This document shows, piece after piece, positions 35,309 to 44,405 of a stretch of DNA of 64,000 bases (position 1 is the first letter of the stretch; the number at the start of each line of letters is the position of its first letter). The stretch comes from Lachnoclostridium sp. UBA903. GTDB lineage: Bacteria > Bacillota > Clostridia > Lachnospirales > Lachnospiraceae. The stretch lies in contig DBEP01000095.1 in assembly GCA_002294045.1 (NCBI GenBank), positions 25,205 through 89,204 of the forward strand, read 5' to 3'. The notes below the pieces were generated by a model. The model had not been told where the DNA came from. It was given only the letters and a program-made list of their open reading frames with translations, and did not search any database. A program made the position numbers and the translations under genes.

Positions 35309-35419
35309 ACTTGTGCCGGGCCGGAGGTCCCACCTTTGCGGGAAACAGGGAGCGATTTTAGGGGCATAGTGAAGCTGCGTTTCCAAAATCGCGCGAAGTA
35401 TACCGCAAAGTGGGACCTT
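35309..35419. repeat. Dispersed intergenic element, copy C (complete, with inverted-repeat arms)
   Basis: CTTGTGCCGGGCCGG, then outer arm AGGTCCCACCTTTGCGG (35325-35341), inner arm GCGATTTT, a loop, AAAATCGC, and outer arm CCGCAAAGTGGGACCTT (35403-35419). The outer arms pair over 16 bp with one bulged base. It fills the gap between the converging oleate hydratase and GNAT genes, where it could serve as a two-way terminator. Confidence 0.65.
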
Positions 35420-35431
35420 CATAATGGTACT

Positions 35432-35965
35432 TTAGAAGGTTTTGTACCATTCTTCTTTCAGAATTCCATACTCGAATGTATCCTTCCAAATAGGTTTTCC
35501 ATGTTCATCCTGAAAGAAATATAAATTTTTCAGTAAGTGGCCTTCCCGTCTGAAACCCAGTCTCTCCAGAAGACTCCACGAATTCGTATTCATCGGATCA
35601 CACTTAGCTATTATCCGCCATGCGTTTTCTTTCTCAAATAAATAATGAATTAATGCTTCGGTACTTTCACCTGCATATCCCTGCTTCCAATAATTTCTAT
35701 TAAACACATAACCTATCTCCCAAGTGCCATATTCACCTTTGGAAAGATATAAGTTGCCAATCAGCTTACCATTCTTTAATGCAACTGCCAGAAAACTTTT
35801 ATCATCAGTCCTTCTTTTAGCTTCTGCCATAGCCTGCTGCAAGGAAAACGGCCTGTAAGGCTCATACTTCACAACTTCTTTATCGGAAAGATATTCATAT
35901 AAATCATAGCCCTCATTGCCTGCAAAACCGCGTATTATTAATCGATTTGTATAAATTGCCTCCAT
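35432..35965 (-). CDS. GNAT-family N-acetyltransferase
   Basis: About 177 residues, RimJ/RimL-like acetyltransferase that would transfer acetyl from acetyl-CoA to an amine. The chain starts AIYTNRLIIRGF, has YVFNRNYWKQGYAGESTEAL carrying the acetyl-CoA loop (QGYAGE), then CDPMNTNSWSLLERLGFRREGH, the classic C-terminal GNAT segment. Start at 35965 because AAAGGT lies seven bases upstream. It follows the nucleoside phosphorylase by 23 bases, so both are likely one transcript. Substrate unknown. Confidence 0.87.
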   Translation of the reverse strand: MEAIYTNRLIIRGFAGNEGYDLYEYLSDKEVVKYEPYRPFSLQQAMAEAKRRTDDKSFLAVALKNGKLIGNLYLSKGEYGTWEIGYVFNRNYWKQGYAGESTEALIHYLFEKENAWRIIAKCDPMNTNSWSLLERLGFRREGHLLKNLYFFQDEHGKPIWKDTFEYGILKEEWYKTF

Positions 35966-35988
35966 ATATGCTACCTTTCTATTTTGCC

Positions 35989-36777
35989 TCAAAACTCCAA
36001 TCTATTTTTACATTTTACGGCAGCTTCCAATGATAAATAAAAGAGCTTTTCGCGGGCTATCCGATTATCAAACCAGGCCCTTTCATCATAGTTGTTATAA
36101 TCGGCCAGAATATCTCCGCTGTACAGCAGCTGGCCAAATTTAATTCCCCGGAATCTGGCAACTGATGCTATTGCAGCGCATTCCATCTCCACCACTTCAC
36201 AGCCCTCTTCTTTACGATAGGTAACCATATCCGGAGTTTCGCGAAAGAAAGCATCCGTAGTCCAGGTTTTGCATTCTCTGAAAGACACACTATGTTCAGC
36301 AAGCGTATTTTTAATAATCCCGATTATATCCGTATCCAAACGGATATCTCTGGATGGGGGCAAATAGTGATAAGAAGCGCCTTCATCACGCAAAGCGGTT
36401 ACGGGTATAATCACATCACCGGCGGGAATATTGCTTAAAACACCGCAGCCTCCGCATGCTATTATATTTTTTACGCCGCAGCCTATTAAATATTCTGTCA
36501 TCATCGCTATTGATGCGGAACCGACAACTGCCTGTATCATGCAGATTTCAATTCCTTTATATTTTAATACATAAGCTGGGAAAACTCCCATTTCGGAAAC
36601 ATATTTGCCTGGTATCCCGTATTTATTTTTCCCGATGAATTTCTTCAGGACATCACCAAAAAAAGTCATTACACAAATATCCGGCAGCAGTTCTCCGTCA
36701 TTAGGATTTGGTTTTATAATTCCATGTTTTTCACTGTCATATTCCAAAACAGGGTAAGTGTTTTTAATAACCGGCAT
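35989..36777 (-). CDS. Nucleoside phosphorylase (PNP/UDP family)
   Basis: A 262-residue enzyme of the purine/uridine phosphorylase family, which cleaves nucleosides with phosphate into base and pentose-1-phosphate. Visible are the phosphate/nucleoside segment YLIGCGVKNIIACGGCGVL near residue 90-110 and the nucleoside-binding VVEMECAAIASVARFRG near residue 195, where MEC binds the ribose. GGAGGATTAGG precedes the ATG. Whether it uses purines or pyrimidines cannot be told. Upstream at 36800-36890 is a short open frame with a strong ribosome site (MEIKEFGYSNDKG...) that stops after 15 codons, possibly a gene remnant. Confidence 0.87.
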   Translation of the reverse strand: MPVIKNTYPVLEYDSEKHGIIKPNPNDGELLPDICVMTFFGDVLKKFIGKNKYGIPGKYVSEMGVFPAYVLKYKGIEICMIQAVVGSASIAMMTEYLIGCGVKNIIACGGCGVLSNIPAGDVIIPVTALRDEGASYHYLPPSRDIRLDTDIIGIIKNTLAEHSVSFRECKTWTTDAFFRETPDMVTYRKEEGCEVVEMECAAIASVARFRGIKFGQLLYSGDILADYNNYDERAWFDNRIAREKLFYLSLEAAVKCKNRLEF

Positions 36778-36986
36778 CCTAATCCTCCGTTCTTCCAGAT
36801 AGAAATTATTAGTATCCCAACCATTTTATTCCACGCCCTTATCATTGCTGTATCCAAACTCTTTGATTTCCATAACATATATCTCCTTCAGCACTCTAAA
36901 CAATAATATTAAATATATTTTCTATATCTTCATCCCTGAAGTTATAACTACCAACATTTCCCAATTCCCTGTTATTTAACAGTACT

Positions 36987-37454
36987 TCACAGAATGCTTA
37001 GTAGTGTAAGAAAAAATGATAGAATGGAGCTGGACATTCTTATAATATTAAGCCTATAAAACCTTGTACGTACAATTTCCCAATCTGCCGCATCATCCTC
37101 ACTGTCCCAGTTAATAACCTTATTGTAAATAGGTAAATTAAGTTTTAGTGTCACCATAAAACAACCTATGAAAAAAACAACTCCAGAGGCTAATAAAGCT
37201 ATACCTTTCAGTGAATTGTTATCTAACATATGAATTATTCCCAGAACTATTGGAAAAAGAAAAGATAGAAACGTTAAAACACTAATTAACGGGTTTCCCT
37301 TTGCAACAAGCAGAAAACCTTTAAAATAAATTATATATTCATTTTTGCTCAATCTTTCCCATTGTTTCTGTAATAAAAAAACCAACGTCATCATTAGTCC
37401 GGAAAATAATCCAACCGATATAATTGAAATTATAAATAAAAAATCAAGTACCAT
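36987..37454 (-). CDS. DUF1772-like membrane protein
   Basis: A 155-residue protein with four hydrophobic segments. The loop before the last helix, LNLPIYNKVINWDSEDDAAD followed by WEIVRTRFYRLNIIR, matches the conserved pattern of DUF1772 (anthrone-oxygenase-like) proteins: Asn-Pro near N, a Trp, then Arg residues before the last helix. Function in bacteria is not established. GGGGGATAGGTAT precedes the ATG. Not clearly in an operon. Confidence 0.65.
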   Translation of the reverse strand: MVLDFLFIISIISVGLFSGLMMTLVFLLQKQWERLSKNEYIIYFKGFLLVAKGNPLISVLTFLSFLFPIVLGIIHMLDNNSLKGIALLASGVVFFIGCFMVTLKLNLPIYNKVINWDSEDDAADWEIVRTRFYRLNIIRMSSSILSFFLTLLSIL

Positions 37455-37594
37455 ATACCTATCCCCCTATTCTATGTATCTCTCCGTATTAAATATTTAT
37501 CTAATTATACAACATTTTCAGCATAATATAAATCTAAATATATAAACCTAAATGTATTTTTTATTAATTTTTTCAAATTTCTCTTCTGTAATTA

Positions 37595-38170
37595 TTATCT
37601 TCCTGCATTGTACCTGTCAGGATTCAGAATTTTCTCGTATGGCATTGCTTTTTCCAGCCGGTTTACCAGGAACAAACAGCCGCCGCCAACTACATATTCT
37701 GCAAGACAGAGCAGCTGTTTCCTGGGTTCATCCTGAAGATTCAGCACTACATAAACCAACACAGACAATGCATTCAGACAAAATGCTCCTGCCGCTGTCA
37801 TACCGGCCCTGATTAATTTGGGGGAAGTACTTTTATAAGTGTATATTTTCATATCACTTTTTGTACTGACATAGTGGAGCAATACCCAGGCAAACCATAT
37901 AAAAGATAAGACTGTCAATGCCTGGGAAACGGTTGCATAGGGAGTTGTATTGCATCCTAAAGGCTGTGTGGATGCGTTGTAAAACAAAGAAAGAGCACAG
38001 AAAAAGACAGCTGTATAGAAAAAACGGACTAAATACCATATTAGCCCGGTGACTCCCTGGCGGTAATAAATACCCGCATATTTACGTTCAATTTGCGCAC
38101 CTTTTCCATCCTTATCCGGAACGGTAACTTCTTCATAACCTTCAAAATATTTATGGTAAAATGAACTCAT
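37595..38170 (-). CDS. Membrane protein, function unknown
   Basis: A 191-residue protein with a polar N-terminal tail (about 40 residues, containing YFEGYEEVTVPDKDGKG) and four membrane segments, ending in a short basic tail. No known family recognised. It begins 50 bases after the stop of the MBL hydrolase on the same strand, so it may be the last gene of the catabolic block that starts at 49902. The tail GYEEVTV... preceding the helices suggests cytosolic contact with a partner; nothing more can be said. Confidence 0.65.
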   Translation of the reverse strand: MSSFYHKYFEGYEEVTVPDKDGKGAQIERKYAGIYYRQGVTGLIWYLVRFFYTAVFFCALSLFYNASTQPLGCNTTPYATVSQALTVLSFIWFAWVLLHYVSTKSDMKIYTYKSTSPKLIRAGMTAAGAFCLNALSVLVYVVLNLQDEPRKQLLCLAEYVVGGGCLFLVNRLEKAMPYEKILNPDRYNAGR

Positions 38171-38219
38171 TCTGCACCTCTTTTACTCCCACATAGGCCC
38201 CTTTTTAAATTAGGCTCCT

Positions 38220-39113
38220 CTATTCACAGATTTTACGAATATCGTATATAACCCTGCACCCCACATACTCCATAACACGCAGATGTTTCTTGGTTTCTTC
38301 ATCCTGCTCCTTTGGCATATCGCATGGACGGGGCATGCGGCGTTTGAAAATAATTTGGCCCGGCCGCTCCTTAAATTCCGGGAATGCGGGCTTTAAATAT
38401 GGTTTTCCTTCATTTCCTGCTAAAATATAACGGAGATTCTCCAGGTACTTATCAATTATATCCCCTTTCAATACGCCAAAACCGGCACAGATTGTATCAA
38501 ATTCATGTCTGTGGGCCGCCAGTTTTTTCATAAAGCCCTCAAATTTCTCAACACTGCCATTGAGCATTTTTCCCATTGGCATCCCGATTTCGTCACCACT
38601 AAAAAGAATTCTTTCCTTTTTGTCAAGGAAAGCCAGGCTTCCAGCTGCATGGTCCGGAATCTTAAAAGTTAGTAAATCACGGTTTCCAAGATGGAATACA
38701 TACCCTTCATCAATGACCTGGATTTTATAATCTCTTGGGAAATCAATTCCTTCAAAACTTTTAAACGGCATTGTTGCAAGGGGTTTTGTTTCTGCCGACA
38801 TAAACGCGCAGTCAAAATATGCATTGTTTGCCGTATGGTCAAAATGGTCATGGGTATTAGCAATATTTTTAACCGGCTTATCCGTCAAGGTCTGTAAATA
38901 TTCACGGACATTTCCGCAGCCATAGCCGGAGTCGATTGCCAGTGCCTCATTATCCCCTTCCACAAGATAGAAATAATCTCCGTCGCTTAAGTTTTTCCAG
39001 GTTCCCGGTGCAATTTTTTCAGAGACAAAATACGGCTCATCCATAGGAGTTAAAGTACCATCCTCATTTTCAATCATAATATCATGTTTGCTAGAAAAAT
39101 CAATATTTATCAT
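38220..39113 (-). CDS. Metallo-beta-lactamase-fold hydrolase
   Basis: About 297 residues. The zinc motif is complete: NTHDHFDHTANN (HxHxDH) near residue 91, His in KIPDHAAGSLAFL, and Asp in LFSGDEIGMP. This fold covers glyoxalase II, lactonases, sulfatases and phosphodiesterases; the substrate cannot be read. Start at 39113 (MINIDFSSKHD) because GGAG lies six bases upstream; an ATG at 39125 lacks a site. It sits 73 bases downstream of an esterase-type gene in the second catabolic block, so hydrolysis of a product such as a lactone or thioester is a reasonable guess. Confidence 0.85.
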   Translation of the reverse strand: MINIDFSSKHDIMIENEDGTLTPMDEPYFVSEKIAPGTWKNLSDGDYFYLVEGDNEALAIDSGYGCGNVREYLQTLTDKPVKNIANTHDHFDHTANNAYFDCAFMSAETKPLATMPFKSFEGIDFPRDYKIQVIDEGYVFHLGNRDLLTFKIPDHAAGSLAFLDKKERILFSGDEIGMPMGKMLNGSVEKFEGFMKKLAAHRHEFDTICAGFGVLKGDIIDKYLENLRYILAGNEGKPYLKPAFPEFKERPGQIIFKRRMPRPCDMPKEQDEETKKHLRVMEYVGCRVIYDIRKICE

Positions 39114-39186
39114 AATTTTCTCCATTCTTTCGCATGTTATCTGCGTATAAGTAAAAGGTTTTTTTATGGCAATGAACTACACTCAA

Positions 39187-40392
39187 TCATAAAGATTGCT
39201 TAAGCAGCCAGTCACGCAATGCGGTTATATCATACGCACGGACCCATGTCATTACATGGTGCATGCCCGAATCTGATTTTATAACTCCTTCCGGAATTAC
39301 ACTTTCCCCTTCAAACCAGGTAAAGTACATATTGTTTCCGTCGGATTCCAGTTTTTCAATTACCGCTCTTAATTCCTCGTCGGAAGCCTTTGCATTGAAT
39401 GCGCCGCGGGTTACTTTGCCTCCTGCCTTTTCCATGCTCTTCATACAGGCATCCATAATCGGAAATGCTTTTTTATCTCCCTGGGACACAATAATCCAGC
39501 AGTTCTTATCCTTGCATACACCCATAGTTTCCGGATTCCACTGGCCTGCTACGAGAAGGCATCCGGCAAATAAATCAGGATATCGGATATTCATTTCACA
39601 TAACATCATACAGCCCATGGACTGGCCGGTGCCATAAATCCTGTTTTTATCAATGGAATACTTATATGTAATCTCCTTTATAAGTTTCACTGTATATTCT
39701 GCCTCAGGTGTAACTTCAAAATCGTCATTTGCACATACAAAAGGATAGCATGGTGCCAGTACAAAACACTTATGCTTCTTCTGCTCTTCCTGGGCAGACC
39801 ATATAACTGCTCCCATTCCCTGTGCCAGCGGAGCAATTGTTTCATCTGCACATGCTCCGGCATCATGAATAAAGAGTACCAGCGGGTATTTCTCCAAGGG
39901 GTTATAATCTTCCGGAACGTAAAGCCGGTAATTCATCTTCCTGTCCGTTCCGGGCACATGAAAAGAAAATTCCCCGAATTTATCAGCCTGGGCATCCATG
40001 GTTTTATTATTCTCCATTGCTTCATTAAAACCGGTACAGATTTCACCTGTCGCTGTTCTAATATCCCTTTTCTGTGTGACTCTCACAACAGCCTCATGGA
40101 ATACACTCCTGCCATGGGGTCCATGCCCGGACATTTCTCTGACGGCTCCCGCAGTTCCCTCGGAATCAAGTTCAAGTATTACAAACTTTCCGTTTTTTCC
40201 GTAATTCTCATGTACCGGAACATCATTGGTATATACGGAGGTAATTGTTCTCCCTTCTACCTCAAAATCATTTATATTTAAAGACGTCCCATCAATTACC
40301 GTATTATATTCAATTGCGGCAGCGGTACACTTCTGCCCTTCACCAAAAATATCCGTAATAGCAATTACGTTCCTGATAAGGTTTTTATCCAT
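39187..40392 (-). CDS. Esterase/peptidase-like alpha/beta hydrolase with N-terminal beta domain
   Basis: A 401-residue protein. The first ~135 residues are a beta-rich domain; then follows an alpha/beta hydrolase fold of the PHB-depolymerase/feruloyl-esterase-like group: YRLYVPEDYNPLEKYPLVLF, oxyanion region LFIHDAGA, nucleophile elbow YGTGQSMGCMML, acid in VSQGDKKAFP, and His in MHHVMTW. No signal peptide, so it acts in the cytosol on something imported. It follows the ABC importer's last ATPase by 89 bases, with a small hairpin (CTGTTTC/GAAACAG) between. Ribosome site AGAAAGGAAA. An intracellular esterase next to an oligopeptide-type importer suggests an acylated substrate. Confidence 0.78.
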   Translation of the reverse strand: MDKNLIRNVIAITDIFGEGQKCTAAAIEYNTVIDGTSLNINDFEVEGRTITSVYTNDVPVHENYGKNGKFVILELDSEGTAGAVREMSGHGPHGRSVFHEAVVRVTQKRDIRTATGEICTGFNEAMENNKTMDAQADKFGEFSFHVPGTDRKMNYRLYVPEDYNPLEKYPLVLFIHDAGACADETIAPLAQGMGAVIWSAQEEQKKHKCFVLAPCYPFVCANDDFEVTPEAEYTVKLIKEITYKYSIDKNRIYGTGQSMGCMMLCEMNIRYPDLFAGCLLVAGQWNPETMGVCKDKNCWIIVSQGDKKAFPIMDACMKSMEKAGGKVTRGAFNAKASDEELRAVIEKLESDGNNMYFTWFEGESVIPEGVIKSDSGMHHVMTWVRAYDITALRDWLLKQSL

Positions 40393-40481
40393 TTTTATTT
40401 CCTTTCTGTTTCATAAAAGAAACAGGCACCCTATTTTTTAAGATAAGCGGTATATTTCCATTTATAAAACAAAATAATAAT

Positions 40482-41435
40482 TCAATTAATTTCATCAACC
40501 CGGCAGCAGGATACATAATGGCTGGGAGAAACTTCCCTCAGCTCCTGGGGTTTATAACATATGTCACATGTATAAGGGCATCTTGCAGCGAAACGGCAGC
40601 CCGGCTTTGGTTCTACCGGCGATACAATCTCACCTTTTAAGATGATACGTTCTTTCTTATGATGTATATCTATGGAAGGAATTGCGGTAAGCAATGCTTT
40701 TGTATACGGATGCATCGGGTTTGCAAATAATTCCCTGGATGAAGCGGTTTCGACCAGCTGTCCCAAATACATAACACAGATATCATCCGAAATATGTTTC
40801 ACTACAGACAGGTCATGTGTCACAAACATGTACGTAATACCGTATTCCTGCTGTAAATCCTGTAATAGGTTCAGTACTTGTGCCTGAATGGATACATCCA
40901 ATGCGGATACCGGTTCATCACATACGATAAATTTGGGGTTTAATGCAAGGGCACGTCCGATACCTACGCGCTGACGGCGTCCGCCATCCAGCTCGTGGGG
41001 ATAAGAATGGCGTAATCTCTCATCAATGCCGACCATATCCATGATACGTTCCGTTTCCTCTTGTAATGCACCCCTTTTGAAACGTCGGGATAATTCCAGT
41101 GGTTCACGAATGGTCTCTTCTACCGTCATTCTGGGGTTTAATGAGGAGAAAGGGTCCTGAAAGATCACCTGCATTTTTTCACGCAATTTATGCATTTTTT
41201 TCTTATTTACACGGGTGATGTTTTCTCCGTCAAAAAAAATCTGTCCTTCCGTACTTTCATGCAAATGAATCAAGGTACGGCCCAACGTGGATTTTCCGCA
41301 TCCTGACTCACCAACAATACCCATCGTTTTTCCTGTATCTATGGAAAAGGTCACATCATCTACCGCATGTAAGGTACCTTTTGGAGTATCAAAATACTTC
41401 TTTAAATGTTTTACTTCAATTAACGGTGCGGACAT
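40482..41435 (-). CDS. Oligopeptide-type ABC importer ATPase 2 (OppF/DppF-like)
   Basis: A 317-residue ATPase with Walker A GESGCGKST, Walker B FIVCDEPVSALDVS, the switch His in VTHDLS and the C-terminal oligopeptide/dipeptide extension with a Cys cluster (PGCRFAARCPYTCDIC), likely an iron-sulfur or metal-binding tail as in this family. Oddly the signature LSGGQ reads LDGGR (HELDGGRRQRVGIGRAL). Family members usually have LSGGQ here; both Ser to Asp and Gln to Arg are changed. It overlaps the upstream DppD-like gene by 20 bases. It powers import together with the other ATPase. Confidence 0.9.
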   Translation of the reverse strand: MSAPLIEVKHLKKYFDTPKGTLHAVDDVTFSIDTGKTMGIVGESGCGKSTLGRTLIHLHESTEGQIFFDGENITRVNKKKMHKLREKMQVIFQDPFSSLNPRMTVEETIREPLELSRRFKRGALQEETERIMDMVGIDERLRHSYPHELDGGRRQRVGIGRALALNPKFIVCDEPVSALDVSIQAQVLNLLQDLQQEYGITYMFVTHDLSVVKHISDDICVMYLGQLVETASSRELFANPMHPYTKALLTAIPSIDIHHKKERIILKGEIVSPVEPKPGCRFAARCPYTCDICYKPQELREVSPSHYVSCCRVDEIN

Positions 41436-42423
41436 GCTGGTTCTCCTTTCCTGTGTTAATACAGCGGCAGGTATGCATACCTCCGATATTGGTAAGCTTT
41501 ATATGGCTTTTCTTACATTCTTCCGTTACCCGGGGACAGCGCGGTGAAAATGCACAGCCCGCCGGCAGATTACTGGGGTCCGGCGGCATACCGGCAATTG
41601 GTGAAAGTCTTTCCACCTCCGAATGAATATCCGGTAAAGACCCAAACAGACCAATTGTATATGGATGGGCAGGATAATCAAATATTTCCTCTTTACTGCC
41701 ATATTCTACGATTTCTCCGGCATAAACAACTGCCACATTGTCACAAACCTCGGCTACAATGCCCAAATCATGAGTTATCATAATCATTGCCGTATTTAGT
41801 TCCTTCTGGAGATTTTTAACAATATCAAGTACCTGTGCCTGAATTGTTACATCCAATGCGGTTGTCGGCTCATCTGCCAGAAGCAGGTCCGGACTGCAGG
41901 CCAGTGCCATGGCAATGACAACCCTTTGTTTCATGCCGCCTGAAAACTGATGCGGATACTCATGGTAGCGGGATGCTGGTATTCCTACCATTTCTAGCAT
42001 TTTCTTTGTTTTTTCTTCTGCTTTTTTCTGGGAGATTTTTTCATGAAGAACAATTCCTTCCGAAATTTGTTCTCCTATTCTCATAACAGGGTTTAGCGCT
42101 GTCATAGGGTCCTGGAAAATTACGGAGATTCGTTTGCCTCGAATTTTTCTCATATCCTCATTGTACAAAGTCAGAAGATTTTTACCTTCCAGAAGGATTT
42201 CCCCATTATCAACATGGGCAGGGGGTTCCGGCAGAATTCTCAAAATGGATTTTGCAATTGTTGTCTTACCTGCACCGGTCTCACCTACAAGACCTAGAGT
42301 TTCACCTTTTTCTATTTTAAAGGAAACATCATTTACCGCATGAATTTCCTTGCCTTCGGAGGTGTAATGAACAACCAGGTTTTTTACTTCCACAAAAGGA
42401 GTATTATTCTTATTCTCAGACAT
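41416..42423 (-). CDS. Oligopeptide-type ABC importer ATPase 1 (OppD/DppD-like)
   Basis: A 335-residue ATPase: Walker A GETGAGKTT, signature FSGGMKQRV, Walker B LLLADEPTTALDVT, switch His in MITHDLG, and the family C-terminal tail with PAGCAFSPRCPRVTEEC. It forms the heterodimeric motor with the 40482 ATPase. The gene begins 11 bases after the upstream permease, in the usual B-C-D-F order of Opp/Dpp operons. Confidence 0.93.
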   Translation of the reverse strand: MSENKNNTPFVEVKNLVVHYTSEGKEIHAVNDVSFKIEKGETLGLVGETGAGKTTIAKSILRILPEPPAHVDNGEILLEGKNLLTLYNEDMRKIRGKRISVIFQDPMTALNPVMRIGEQISEGIVLHEKISQKKAEEKTKKMLEMVGIPASRYHEYPHQFSGGMKQRVVIAMALACSPDLLLADEPTTALDVTIQAQVLDIVKNLQKELNTAMIMITHDLGIVAEVCDNVAVVYAGEIVEYGSKEEIFDYPAHPYTIGLFGSLPDIHSEVERLSPIAGMPPDPSNLPAGCAFSPRCPRVTEECKKSHIKLTNIGGMHTCRCINTGKENQHVRTVN

Positions 42424-42434
42424 CCTTCTTCCTC

Positions 42435-43319
42435 CTATTTCTTCAGTTTCGGGTCCAGTGCATCACGCAGGCCGTCACCAAGCATATTTAATGAAAGTAC
42501 AACAATTGCAATTGCAATACCCGGAAACAGAACCATGTGAGGATAGTCACGCATATAAGTCCTTCCGGCAGATAACATGGCTCCCCATTCCGGCGTTGGC
42601 GGCTGGACACCAAGTCCGATGTAACTTAAGGATGCAGCCATCAGGATTGTGTTGCCGATACCCATGGTAACGGAAACAATAATCGGTGAAATACTGTTTG
42701 GCAGAATATGCCTGATAATTGTTCTGGGAACAGAACAGTTAATTGTCTGGGCGGCTTCCAGATATTCCATTTTACGTACGCGCATAATGGAACCCCGCAA
42801 CAAACGAACGGTCATTGGGATTCCCCCAATGGAAAGAGCGATAATTGTATTCCAAAATCCGCTGCCAAGCGCGGCAGAAATTGCAATTGCAAGCAGGATA
42901 CCGGGTATTGCCTGAAGAATATCAATCAACCGCATAATTACCGTATCAACCATACCGCCAAAGTAACCTACAATGGAGCCAATTATCATGCCAATTACGG
43001 TAGAAATAATGGTGGAAATAAATCCCAAAAGTAAGGATGCCCTTGCACCGTAAAGCAAACGGCTGAATATATCACGTCCCATTTCATCCGTACCGCACCA
43101 ATGTTTGAGAGAAATGGTCTGGAATCTTTCCGCCATGTTCATCGCGGTATAATCATACGGAATAATCCATTCTGAAAAGAATGCGAGTGCAAACAACAAT
43201 AATGTAACAACCAGACCTGCCATTGCAATTTTATTATGGCTTAACCTTTTCATCGCGAGGCTGAACTGGCCTTCTTTCCGCTTTCTCTGTGGAACGGTTT
43301 TTGTATCTGTTCTAACCAT
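42435..43319 (-). CDS. Oligopeptide-type ABC importer permease 2 (OppC/DppC-like)
   Basis: A 294-residue permease with an N-terminal cytosolic tail, six helices, and the EAA loop EAAQTINCSVPRTIIRHILPN that contacts the ATPases. GTDEMGRDIFSRLLYGAR near residue 74 is the usual marker of DppC/OppC. It overlaps the preceding permease gene by eight bases. Confidence 0.93.
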   Translation of the reverse strand: MVRTDTKTVPQRKRKEGQFSLAMKRLSHNKIAMAGLVVTLLLFALAFFSEWIIPYDYTAMNMAERFQTISLKHWCGTDEMGRDIFSRLLYGARASLLLGFISTIISTVIGMIIGSIVGYFGGMVDTVIMRLIDILQAIPGILLAIAISAALGSGFWNTIIALSIGGIPMTVRLLRGSIMRVRKMEYLEAAQTINCSVPRTIIRHILPNSISPIIVSVTMGIGNTILMAASLSYIGLGVQPPTPEWGAMLSAGRTYMRDYPHMVLFPGIAIAIVVLSLNMLGDGLRDALDPKLKK

Positions 43320-44283
43320 TTAATTTTTGCCTCCTTCCCCACTTCTTCTGCTGTCCTTCGTACTGGGCCTTAATGCGGGGATCTACATAAGCATAAATTA
43401 TATCAACCAACAGCATAATCAAACTAAACAGTGCACCCAGGAATAATACACCGCCCATAACAATCGGATAGTCACGATTATTAATAGCAGAGGTAGTAAA
43501 GGAGCCGATACCCGGAATAGAGAATACGGATTCTATCACTACGGTTCCGCCTAACATCATTCCCATGCCGTTGCCTACTACCGTGATGATAGGAATCAAA
43601 GCATTAGGAAGTGCGTGCTTATATAAAATATCCCGTTCAGACAAGCCTTTTGCACGGGCAGTTACGATATAATCCGAGCGGATAACCTCCAGCATGCTGG
43701 AACGTGTCTGCCTTGCCTGTGAGGCGATACCGGCAAAAGCATTGGCAAGACACGGAAGGATATAATACTGGAGTCCTCCCACACCGTATGCAGGAAGCCA
43801 GCCAAGCTTAACCGCAAACAATAAAACAAGCATCATCGCAAGCCAGAATCCGGGAATGGAAACACCCAGAAGTGCAACCAACATACAAAAACGGTCAGCA
43901 AAACCATTTTGATGAACCGCTGATGTAATTCCAAGAGGGGTCCCGATAATCACCTGTAACAGCATACAGATAAATGCGATAGTAATTGTATATGGCATAC
44001 GGTATAAAATACCGGACATGACAGATTGGTTGTAAAAATATGAATCTCCCAAGTCAAAATGCAGGAATACCTGATTTAAGTACCTTAACAACCGGACCAT
44101 ATACGGATCATCCAGTCCCATATCAGCACGTTTTACCGCTATTGCTTCCGGCGTCGCTCCATTGCCTAAAATTGCAGCGGCAGGATCACCCGGACAGAAA
44201 TACATAATCGTAAAAATCACGACTGCGATGCCAAATAAAACCGGAATCATCCACAGCAAACGCTTTACAATATATTTCCACAT
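43312..44283 (-). CDS. Oligopeptide-type ABC importer permease 1 (OppB/DppB-like)
   Basis: About 323 residues, six helices, starting MWKYIVKRLLWMIPVLFGI, the standard DppB opening. The EAA loop reads VTARAKGLSERDILYKHALP. The start is placed at 44283 because GGAGG lies six bases upstream; an ATG at 44319 is inside the hairpin region and lacks a site. It follows the binding-protein gene by about 220 bases of hairpin-rich spacer. Confidence 0.92.
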   Translation of the reverse strand: MWKYIVKRLLWMIPVLFGIAVVIFTIMYFCPGDPAAAILGNGATPEAIAVKRADMGLDDPYMVRLLRYLNQVFLHFDLGDSYFYNQSVMSGILYRMPYTITIAFICMLLQVIIGTPLGITSAVHQNGFADRFCMLVALLGVSIPGFWLAMMLVLLFAVKLGWLPAYGVGGLQYYILPCLANAFAGIASQARQTRSSMLEVIRSDYIVTARAKGLSERDILYKHALPNALIPIITVVGNGMGMMLGGTVVIESVFSIPGIGSFTTSAINNRDYPIVMGGVLFLGALFSLIMLLVDIIYAYVDPRIKAQYEGQQKKWGRRQKLNG

Positions 44284-44299
44284 ATTTACCTCCATTCCT

Positions 44300-44405
44300 G
44301 CGCATGTGTTTTTGCGCATCTTAAGTTTGTACCGAGTATGCCTTGCATACTTTGGTTACGCAGGAACAAACTTTAGAGTGAAAGAGATTCAAATTCTTTC
44401 ACACT
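44300..44405 (-). other. Intercistronic hairpins after the binding-protein gene
   Basis: Three inverted repeats: TGCGCA twice (44300-44318); AAGTTTGT (44322-44330 region) with ACAAACTT, enclosing AGTATGC/GCATACT (44335-44351); and GTGAAAGA/TCTTTCAC (44378-44402). Such structures after a binding-protein gene usually protect its mRNA and reduce read-through, giving more binding protein than permease. The outermost hairpin resembles the outermost one at 16801-16826 (GTGTGAA...TTCACAC). Confidence 0.6.

Noticed and set aside
33331..35425. Composite transposon around oleate hydratase
   Set aside because: Elements flank the gene, but no transposase, no full copy on the left and no target-site duplication are visible.
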